Below the pieces are notes generated by a model, which had not been told where the DNA came from, did no database searches, and saw only the letters and a program-made list of their open reading frames with translations. Positions 12,690-19,599 of a stretch of DNA of 33,834 bases are shown here, one piece after another. Location: positions 1-33,834 of the forward strand of contig CAZWRV010000068.1 of assembly GCA_964636325.1 (NCBI GenBank), read 5' to 3'. Source of the DNA: CAZWRV01 sp964636325. GTDB lineage: Bacteria; Verrucomicrobiota; Lentisphaeria; Victivallales; GWF2-50-93. The position numbers and the translations under genes are program-made. Numbering within the stretch: the stretch's first letter is position 1; the number at the start of each line of letters is the position of its first letter.

Positions 12690-13769
12690 TTATCCGTTCT
12701 TCCTCATCCAGTCGGCCACGGCATAGAAGCGTGCTGGTTCGACGGGGATGCCGTCGGCGAAGGGGCATAGGATGAAATTCGCCCGGCGGATTCTCGGGGT
12801 CATCAGCCTGTCCAGGGCTGCGGGGATATCGCTGATTTTTCCGGCGGCGAAGATCGTCGGGTCGAGGCAGCCGAGAATGATCAGGTCTTCACCGAGGACG
12901 TCGAGGGCATCCTCCCAGGGCGTGTTGCCGGTGGGCGGCGGCGTGAGGGCGTGGATTCCGTCGCAGCGTGTTTCCTTGATCAGGTCGAGGATTCCGTGGA
13001 CATGGCCGCACATGTGCAGCAGGGCGGTCTTGCCTTTCGCCTTTGTGATTTCCACGAACTCTCGTTGGTGCGGCATGTTGTATTCGCGGTATATGTCAGG
13101 GCTGATGTAGTATGTGCTTGTGTTTTCGCAGAGCGTGACCGACTCCCAGGGACCGTCGGCCAGTATCCTGAACGCTTCAAGTTCCTTCCGGTGGATTGTG
13201 CGTATCAGCGCATCGACATCGTCGTGATTGTCGGCCATGAGGTAGTAGAAGTTTTCGGTGCCCATGTCGTTCTCAAGGAGGCGCGGGATGGTGGACGGTC
13301 CCCAGAAGCGGGTGACTACTCCGCAGTCGCCGACCAGGGCATCCAGTTTCGCCAGAGTTGCCGAATCGTCGTGCGGGACGAAGACAGCGCCTTCCCACAT
13401 TTCCCTGTAGATATTCAATGTTTCAAGCGAGTCGACCGGGTGCTTGAGCGGATGAGCCCCCTCCCAGATGCTGATCAGAGTCCCTTTCGGCGTCTTCCAT
13501 TGGGTAGTGGTCCTCAGCCCTTCCCGCTTGACAACGACCTCGATCTCCTTAGGCCAGCGCAGCTCCGGCGACTTGAACCAGAACGGCGTGTTCCATCCGT
13601 CGAGCATGAAGATGTCGCATCCGAGGTGCTTGTAGAAGTCGATCCCCCCGTTTCCGCGGAGGTTTTCAGGGAGCAAAGCGAGAGTGGAATTGTCAACAAG
13701 CGTGGTCCAGGGCAGGCGGTCCTTGGGCCGCTTGGACAATACGGCGTTGAGACGTTCGCGTCCGGTCAT
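12690..13769 (-). CDS. Uroporphyrinogen decarboxylase-fold protein, MtaA/CmuA-like methyltransferase type
   Basis: A 359-residue protein of the URO-D superfamily. The region LLHMCGHVHGIL carries His252-x-Cys254, and Cys301 lies in GCLDP: the HxC...C zinc site of corrinoid-linked methyltransferases such as MtaA. HemE lacks this site, so it is unlikely to make heme precursors. Asp/His-rich N-terminal segments and WKTPKGTL also fit the methyltransferase branch. Many such genes of unknown substrate occur in anaerobic gut and sediment bacteria. No corrinoid protein is adjacent. GGGGA lies seven bases before ATG. A solo MITE end sits just upstream and may have touched its promoter. Confidence 0.8.
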   Translation of the reverse strand: MTGRERLNAVLSKRPKDRLPWTTLVDNSTLALLPENLRGNGGIDFYKHLGCDIFMLDGWNTPFWFKSPELRWPKEIEVVVKREGLRTTTQWKTPKGTLISIWEGAHPLKHPVDSLETLNIYREMWEGAVFVPHDDSATLAKLDALVGDCGVVTRFWGPSTIPRLLENDMGTENFYYLMADNHDDVDALIRTIHRKELEAFRILADGPWESVTLCENTSTYYISPDIYREYNMPHQREFVEITKAKGKTALLHMCGHVHGILDLIKETRCDGIHALTPPPTGNTPWEDALDVLGEDLIILGCLDPTIFAAGKISDIPAALDRLMTPRIRRANFILCPFADGIPVEPARFYAVADWMRKNG

Positions 13770-13788
13770 CGATGATTCCCCATAAATT

Positions 13789-13818
13789 AATGTAAATTTT
13801 TCAGCCTAAAGGAGTATA
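13789..13818 (-). repeat. Solo MITE end
   Basis: Read on the minus strand it starts TATACTCCTTTAGGCTGAA and continues AATTTACATT. It matches the outer 20 bases of the MITE end and then the interior of the degenerate copy at 16639. The remainder of the element is absent. It lies in the 78-base gap upstream of the URO-D gene. Confidence 0.65.
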
Positions 13819-13847
13819 TATGGGGAAGCTCGATCCGCAAATTCAGA

Positions 13848-16517
13848 TTATTTCGCGGAAATTCTGAAGCCGAGGTTGTCGAAGGCGCCCGCCTGGGGGA
13901 CGTAGTTGCGGGCGGCCGAACGGCAGCTTCTTGAGTAGTAGCTCCAGCTTCCGCCGCGTATGATGCGGGCAGAGCCCAGCGCGGGGCCGGCGGGATCGGT
14001 CTCTCCTCCGCTGTATTCTCCGAACCAGTCGAGGCAGAGCTCCCAGACGTTCCCGTGCATGTCGTAGAGTCCCCAAGCGTTGGGGAGCTTCTGGCCGACG
14101 TCGCGGTGCTTTTCCTGGTAGCTGTTGTAGTAATACCATCCGAGCATGTCGAGGAAAGGGCAGAAGGCGGGGGTCATTATGTCCTGGTTGTTGTTGAGTG
14201 CTAGCGTCGTGCCGGCGCGGCATGCATATTCCCATTCCGCCTCGGTGGGGAGGTCGAACGCCAGACCGGTCTTTGCGGACAGCTTTCCCGCGAACGATCC
14301 GGCCGCGGCCGATCCGCCGGGCCATGTTCCGCCGCGGACCTTTTCCCACGAGACGTTCTCTACCGGGCGCAATCCGCCCTTGTAGAGGCTGGGATCTTCG
14401 CCCATGACGTTCGCATACTGGGCCTGGGTGACTTCGAAGACCCCGACGAAGTAGCTGTTTGAAAGCGTGACGTTGTGCTGGCTTTCGTTGGGGAGGCGCG
14501 CCAGTTCGGCCTCGGGCGAGCCCATCGTAAAAGTTCCCGCGGCGATTTTTCTGAGCACTATCGTACCGGTCTTGTAGGTGTCGTTAGTAAGGAGGTCCGC
14601 CGGTGGCGAATTCAGGAACTGGTATGCGTATGATGCCGCCTTGGGGCCGCCGGAAATGTCGACAGTCAGATAGATGCCGTCGACTGTCGAGCTTACTATC
14701 ACAGTGACTACAGCCGCGTCGGTTCCGCCCTTGCCGTCGCTTATTGAATAGCTGAAGGAATCGGTTCCGGCATAGCTGCCTTCGGGAGTGTAGATGATGG
14801 TGGTGCCGGCGGAGGAGATTGAAACCGTGCCGTGGGATGCCGGCCCGGCCGCTGTTATGCCGAGGGTGTCGCCCTCCAGATCCCTGTCGTTGGAGAGCAC
14901 CCAGACTTCGACCGCCTGGTCGACGCCTGTGCTGATCGAGTCGTCCAGCGCGGCCGGGGCGGTGTTGTTGTCGAGGACGGTTATGTTTACGGTGCCGATG
15001 CTGGAGCCGCCCTTGTTGTCCGAAACGATGTATGTGAACGAGTCGGGCCCGATGTAGTCCTTCGCGGGCATGTAGGTAATAGAGCCGGATCCGGCCAAAG
15101 TATTGCCGTGCGACGGGCTTCCCGCCCCGGCGACGGACAGCGGATCACCGTCGGCGTCGCCGTCGTTGGCCAGGACCGGGATTTCAACGGTCATGTTCCG
15201 GGTTGTCGTGGCGGAGTCGTCTGACGCATTCGGCGGGTGGTTCGAACTGGAACCGCTGACGGCCACGTTCACCTGGGCGATGGATGTGCCTCCCCTGCCG
15301 TCCGTTATGACATACTTGAACGAGGCCGCCCCTGTAAATCCGGCCGGCGGCGTGTAGAGCACCTTGAGACTGTCCGCGCTCTTCACCGCGGTTCCGGCCG
15401 AGGGCTGCCATATAGTCAGCACCTGCAGCGGATCGCCGTCGGGGTCGGTGTCGTTCGCCAAGACCGCAATATCCTTCGCCGAGCCGGAAGACGCCACAGC
15501 CACGTCGTCCCTCGCAACCGGCGCCGTGTTTACACCTTTGACAGAGACCTCCACCGTTGCGGCCGAGCTTGCGCCTGCAGCGTCACGAACTGTATATTGG
15601 AAAGTGTCGCCGCCTTCAAAGAGCTTCCTCGGGATGTATTTGACCGTCTTCGGCCCGGATACGACAGCGTCCCCGCATGAAGGCTTGGTCGCTGATACCA
15701 GGATCATTTTGTCGCCGTCCGGATCGCTGTCGTTGGCGAGGACGTCTATCTGCACCGGCGTGCTCACGGCGGTGGAGGCCTTGTCGCCGACGGCCGTGGG
15801 CGGCTGGTTGCCGCACAAAAAGTCAACAACTGTCTCCGCTATGATGTTCCTCAGGTGCAGCTTGCAGTTTGCTCCGGGCGGAACCGACGAGGGGACGGCG
15901 AAATTCAGCTCCGATATGCCGTCCTCCAGCATCTTGTTGGCGCTCACAGGACAGTTGAATCTGACGGCGTCGCCGCCGCTCATGCAATCAAGCCAAAGCT
16001 CGGGCTTGCGGGAGCCAAAATATTTTCCTGTCACAGTCACCGGCGTCTCAGGAAGTCCGTGCGTGGGGGCTAGGCTGGTAATCGAAGGAGGCATCACGTT
16101 GAACGAGTCCGTCACCTTCAATGTCCTCGGCTTCTCATCCCGGCTGCGGTCGAACGAAATGAAAAGCGTATAGGTTCCCGGCTCTGTCCTCGCAAACCAT
16201 TCGCACTGTATCTTGTCCGTCGGATATTCCGAAGTCAGCAGCTTGGCATATTTTTTGATGCCGTATTCCACGGTCTTCTGCCCCGACTCACGAACTACGA
16301 CGGCCCTTACAAAAACCTCGGGCGCCGACGTGAAGCTCTTGACTCCAGGCACCCTGGACGCGTCAATCTCAAAACGCGAACCCTGTGTCACATTGTAGCT
16401 GAGCTTGACCGGCTGCGAACTGAAAGCGTCAGAGCAGCTAAGCGCAAGCACGCCCGCCGTCATAAGGCGAAAATTCAGGCGGCTAAGCATATTGGCAATT
16501 ATATATGTCATAATCAT
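13848..16517 (-). CDS. Secreted protein with cadherin-like/VCBS-type repeats and a SUMF1 (FGE-like) C-terminal domain
   Basis: About 889 residues. A signal peptide lies within the first 37 (hydrophobic stretch LMTAGVLALSC). An all-beta region follows, with an IPT-like unit near residue 150-235, then four tandem cadherin-like repeats starting near 238, 333, 427 and 518, each with PP/AP..A.DD and a D.DGD-type calcium motif. The last 240 residues form a SUMF1/FGE-sulfatase fold: IAAGTFTMGSP, FEVTQAQYANVMG, LPTEAEWEYACRAGT, DMHGNVWELCLDWFG, RGGSW and LGFR. The two copper-binding cysteines of true formylglycine-generating enzyme appear absent (segment RSCRSAARN), so it is probably not an FGE; a binding role is more likely. 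Three ATGs are close together; 16517 best fits AAGGG. A near-consensus promoter lies only 18 bases upstream. Confidence 0.85.
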   Translation of the reverse strand: MIMTYIIANMLSRLNFRLMTAGVLALSCSDAFSSQPVKLSYNVTQGSRFEIDASRVPGVKSFTSAPEVFVRAVVVRESGQKTVEYGIKKYAKLLTSEYPTDKIQCEWFARTEPGTYTLFISFDRSRDEKPRTLKVTDSFNVMPPSITSLAPTHGLPETPVTVTGKYFGSRKPELWLDCMSGGDAVRFNCPVSANKMLEDGISELNFAVPSSVPPGANCKLHLRNIIAETVVDFLCGNQPPTAVGDKASTAVSTPVQIDVLANDSDPDGDKMILVSATKPSCGDAVVSGPKTVKYIPRKLFEGGDTFQYTVRDAAGASSAATVEVSVKGVNTAPVARDDVAVASSGSAKDIAVLANDTDPDGDPLQVLTIWQPSAGTAVKSADSLKVLYTPPAGFTGAASFKYVITDGRGGTSIAQVNVAVSGSSSNHPPNASDDSATTTRNMTVEIPVLANDGDADGDPLSVAGAGSPSHGNTLAGSGSITYMPAKDYIGPDSFTYIVSDNKGGSSIGTVNITVLDNNTAPAALDDSISTGVDQAVEVWVLSNDRDLEGDTLGITAAGPASHGTVSISSAGTTIIYTPEGSYAGTDSFSYSISDGKGGTDAAVVTVIVSSTVDGIYLTVDISGGPKAASYAYQFLNSPPADLLTNDTYKTGTIVLRKIAAGTFTMGSPEAELARLPNESQHNVTLSNSYFVGVFEVTQAQYANVMGEDPSLYKGGLRPVENVSWEKVRGGTWPGGSAAAGSFAGKLSAKTGLAFDLPTEAEWEYACRAGTTLALNNNQDIMTPAFCPFLDMLGWYYYNSYQEKHRDVGQKLPNAWGLYDMHGNVWELCLDWFGEYSGGETDPAGPALGSARIIRGGSWSYYSRSCRSAARNYVPQAGAFDNLGFRISAK

Positions 16518-16534
16518 ATCCATCCCTTGGTGGT

Positions 16535-16563
16535 ATTGTAACTCAGAATAAAGGATTTGTCAA
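16535..16563 (-). promoter_or_regulatory. Near-consensus sigma70 promoter
   Basis: On the minus strand: TTGACA (16558-16563), 17-base spacer, TACAAT (16535-16540). Only one base departs from the consensus hexamers. Transcription would start near 16528, leaving a leader of roughly 5 to 11 bases before the first ATGs. Confidence 0.75.
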
Positions 16564-16638
16564 GTTAAGAACGCATGAATACAATAATAATTATTCCCAA
16601 GGCGGGATTATTTAAGATTAAAATGATCCCCTCCGAAT

Positions 16639-16800
16639 TATACCCCTTAATAGGCTGAACAATTTACATTTTGATTGCGGAGATTTCGGGAATTGCTCCG
16701 TATTCTTAGAGGCCGCCGATACCGAGGTATCGAAGGCTCTCGAAGGGGGCGGAGCTAAACTGAAAGACTGCAACCGACTTGCGGCGAGCATCAGTTTGGC
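16639..16800 (+). mobile_element. Degenerate MITE copy (truncated)
   Basis: It begins TATACCCCTTAATAGGCTGA and follows copies 1 and 2 through ATTTTGATTGCGGAGATTTC, CCGCCGATACCGAGGTATCG and TTGCGGCGAGCATC. It then departs, lacking the TTCCGTTCC and CGACATTCATGTCG half, and ends in an AATATTTTACATTTATT stretch next to the amidohydrolase stop codon. It fills most of the 292-base gap between the amidohydrolase and the cadherin/SUMF1 gene; the remainder is AT-rich with no gene. Confidence 0.7.
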
Positions 16801-16815
16801 AGAAATATTTTACAT

Positions 16816-17832
16816 TTATTGGAGCAGTCTTTCCGCGTTATAGAAGAATATTCCGTCCTTATCCTTTTCTACGAGTCCGCGTCTGTCCATGGCATGGAGG
16901 ATCGATCGCATCTGCTCGTATAGGAAGAGGGTATATTTGTCTTCCTCTTCCGGCGAACGGTGAGAAAGCCTGTTCCACGAGAAGTCTTCCCTGCATAAGT
17001 TGCGGTATTCGCGTTCAGTCCATTCACGTCTCCCGTGCCAGAAGAGTATAGGCATGTCGGAGCCGTAGAGTATCTTTTCAGCCGGAATCCTGTCGAACGC
17101 GACATCGTAGACGGCAGGATTCATGACGGCCGCCGTGTCGAAATAGAATCCGTCGGCACCGCCAAGCTTGTCGAGCCCCTCCTCAAGGAAAACCGGGCAG
17201 AACGAGCGGCCGAAATGGGCGATGATTATTTTGACTTCCGCATATTTGTCTCGGATCTCCTTGAGTTCCCGGATATTGTCATTGTCGGCAAAGCGGCCCT
17301 TCCGTGGAAGATGGAGCATGACGGCCTTCTTGTGCCTGTCAAGCAACCTCCAGTGTTCATGGGGCATGAAGTCGAATATGCTGATGTCCGCGCCTTTCAC
17401 GCCAGACACCATGTCGGCGTAAGGCTTGAATCCTGAAAAGCTTCCTTCCAGCAAGGTTCTCTCGACTTCGTCTGCCGGCCATTCCGGCCTGACGCACATG
17501 AACGGCCTCAGCCTTCCTTGCCGCCGCATTTCGGCGAGATATGAATTGTTGGCTTTTAGGTCGGCCTCGCGTATCGGCCACGGGAAGCCGGCAATCCTGT
17601 AGTCTGTCTCAGGGTAAAGCTCTCTGACGCAGGAATATGCGTCTTCGCAGGGAAGCAGATGGCCTGACTCGAGGGCCCAGTCGGACAGCCAGCGTTCAGG
17701 CGGCACTGTCGAGATATGCTCGGGCAGGTTGATGTGCACGTGCACGTCGAAAATCCTCTCCGGCATCCGGCCTTGCAGATGTTCGCGGTAGAACTCCGAA
17801 TCTTGCCGGGTCTTTTCGAAATACGGTCTCAT
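16816..17832 (-). CDS. Amidohydrolase-2 family metal-dependent hydrolase
   Basis: A 338-residue TIM-barrel hydrolase. Visible metal-site elements are HVH at 31-33 (FDVHVHINLP), a mid-barrel MLHLPRKG, IIAHFGRSF, and the C-terminal YGSDMPILFWHG with the conserved Asp. This architecture fits the Amidohydro_2 branch (decarboxylases and lactonases such as ACMSD or PDC hydrolase), cytoplasmic. The start is ATG 17832, overlapping the preceding gene's stop as ATGA, with AAGGA six bases upstream; that overlap implies translational coupling. It is last in the minus-strand run after the LamG/DUF6067 gene. The substrate is unknown. Confidence 0.8.
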   Translation of the reverse strand: MRPYFEKTRQDSEFYREHLQGRMPERIFDVHVHINLPEHISTVPPERWLSDWALESGHLLPCEDAYSCVRELYPETDYRIAGFPWPIREADLKANNSYLAEMRRQGRLRPFMCVRPEWPADEVERTLLEGSFSGFKPYADMVSGVKGADISIFDFMPHEHWRLLDRHKKAVMLHLPRKGRFADNDNIRELKEIRDKYAEVKIIIAHFGRSFCPVFLEEGLDKLGGADGFYFDTAAVMNPAVYDVAFDRIPAEKILYGSDMPILFWHGRREWTEREYRNLCREDFSWNRLSHRSPEEEDKYTLFLYEQMRSILHAMDRRGLVEKDKDGIFFYNAERLLQ

Positions 17833-19529
17833 TGCGCATCCTTGCCGGCAGCGAACAGGAACATACGGTAGTCGTGCGGGCGCACCGGGCATGAAAGGAC
17901 GCCGGCCTTCCATTTGAACTTGCCGTCCGGATCCTTTGACCGGCGAAGCTCGTCGGGGATGTCTTCAGCGCGCTCGTCCAGCGCGGCCGCAACTCCATCA
18001 ACATTTCCCGGCTCGTCGCGCTCCTTCGCCGCGGCATCCATGTCCGGCGCCTTGACGGTGGTGGGATCCTCCTTGAAATATTTAAGCAGGTTTGGATCCT
18101 TGTCCTTTATGCTGACGCCATCCGGATCTTCAGATGCGAATCCCATCAGTCCGACGTCAAGCTTGACAGTGGCCTCGATGCGTTGCCTGCTGAAGTTGGC
18201 GAGAAAGACAAGGCACTTGCCGGGGCGCTTCCATGCGGTGACGGCCAAGCCTTTGTGGTCATGCACCGCAAGCCCGCTCTTATCCCAGTAGGGAACTGTT
18301 TCCGTGCCGGGCAGCCGGAATTCCAGGTCTATCATGTTTTCCCGGAAGCACATGATGTCATTCGCCAGGAGGTCGGCGGCATATGCGCGGGACTGCCTGT
18401 ATATCCAGGCGCCATACTTTGCTTCGCTTACCGGCATCTGGTTAGTGCACCATCCGAGCCAGGTCGGCGCGGGCCCCCATTTCATTATGTTGTTGACGCG
18501 GATGCGTTCCGGTGGCCAGTGGTCAATGAATGTCGTCGTTCGCGGCGGGACGGCATAATAGTATTCGCCGTCGAGCATGGTGTCGACAAACGCCATCTGC
18601 GGGGCGAACATCTGATTGGTCATATGCACGCAGAGATGGGGGACGACTTTTCGGTCATGGCATATCTGGCGCATGCGCTTGAAGCGTTCGCGGATGCCGC
18701 GCCATTGGTAGCCCGGCTGGACCTGTCCGTCCGGAAGCGTATAGGCCACAAGCCCGGTGTCCTTGAACTGCGGCCCGAATACCGGTCCGTCCATATAATG
18801 GCCCCCGACCGGAGTATTTGCCAGCCACTGATCCCAAGTCCAGGCGGAATAGTCGATGAACTCCCGCGTGTAGTAGATCGTGTCCGTGGCGGATCCCCAT
18901 GTCTCCAGCCATTCCTTTGAATGTTCCGGGACGTTGCCGGTGCTGGTGATGCATGTATAGAGTGTAAGCACCGGATATTCCTGGGGCTCCGGCTCGCGTC
19001 CCCAGTCGCGGCGGAAATATTTCAGCTTGTCGGCCTGTTCCTTGAGACAATAATATGCATCGCCGAATCCGGCCTTGCCGTCTTCAAGCCTGCGCCTGAC
19101 CGCCTCCCAGTCTTCATTCTCGGGCAAGTAGTCGAAACTGCGCGAAGGCCCCCCGCGGAGGTTGCCGCCGAAATCCGGGACGCCGTCGAAATCGATGCGG
19201 GTCCTCCAATATTTGTCAGGGGCTCGCAGCGGCAGGACTTCGAGGCCGAACTCTAAACTTCGCGCTTCGGTGATTTCCACAGGCTCGGAGATGATGTTCA
19301 GGACGAGCGTGATTTCATCTCGGTTGCGTTCAACACTCACTGCCGGGACATCCATGCTCTGGGTCCATCCCCTGTCGCTCTCAGCAAACCATGCCATTCC
19401 ACGATAATCGCCCATCAGGCAGATGTAAGGCATGAAGCTTCCGCGCTGCTGCTTCGGCAGGAGGACTTCCTTCGTGTCGCAGCTCTTGAACACGGCGCCC
19501 TCGCCGGAAGGGAGTGCGCCGGCGAACAA
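17829..19529 (-). CDS. DUF6067 (GH123-like) domain, C-terminal part of a gene split over two frames
   Basis: 566 residues counted from a TTG at 19529, the only conventional start codon in this frame and without an RBS. The frame is open up to 19616 and the extra residues (IPYKAADAFLAHWW...) read as real protein. It carries the DUF6067 signature FAESDRGW, YFRRDWGREPEP and a long Trp/Tyr-rich barrel with YYTREFIDYS and MDGPVFGP, found in secreted glycosidase-like proteins. It has no signal peptide, although its relatives are exported. The preceding gene has a signal peptide and LamG domains and ends GISEKVMPEWTPM, the kind of linker that normally leads into this domain. So the two are probably one protein, broken or frameshifted at 19600-19616. 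It overlaps the amidohydrolase by ATGA. Confidence 0.7.
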   Translation of the reverse strand: MFAGALPSGEGAVFKSCDTKEVLLPKQQRGSFMPYICLMGDYRGMAWFAESDRGWTQSMDVPAVSVERNRDEITLVLNIISEPVEITEARSLEFGLEVLPLRAPDKYWRTRIDFDGVPDFGGNLRGGPSRSFDYLPENEDWEAVRRRLEDGKAGFGDAYYCLKEQADKLKYFRRDWGREPEPQEYPVLTLYTCITSTGNVPEHSKEWLETWGSATDTIYYTREFIDYSAWTWDQWLANTPVGGHYMDGPVFGPQFKDTGLVAYTLPDGQVQPGYQWRGIRERFKRMRQICHDRKVVPHLCVHMTNQMFAPQMAFVDTMLDGEYYYAVPPRTTTFIDHWPPERIRVNNIMKWGPAPTWLGWCTNQMPVSEAKYGAWIYRQSRAYAADLLANDIMCFRENMIDLEFRLPGTETVPYWDKSGLAVHDHKGLAVTAWKRPGKCLVFLANFSRQRIEATVKLDVGLMGFASEDPDGVSIKDKDPNLLKYFKEDPTTVKAPDMDAAAKERDEPGNVDGVAAALDERAEDIPDELRRSKDPDGKFKWKAGVLSCPVRPHDYRMFLFAAGKDAQ

Positions 19530-19599
19530 TGCCCGCGGCGGATCAAGCGCCTGCTGGAAAATTCCGCTCCACCAATGCGCGAGGAACGCGTCTGCCGCC

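Noticed and set aside
12690..13769. Heme-pathway HemE
   Set aside because: The HxC...C zinc site (His252, Cys254, Cys301) is typical of the methyltransferase branch, and no heme genes are nearby.
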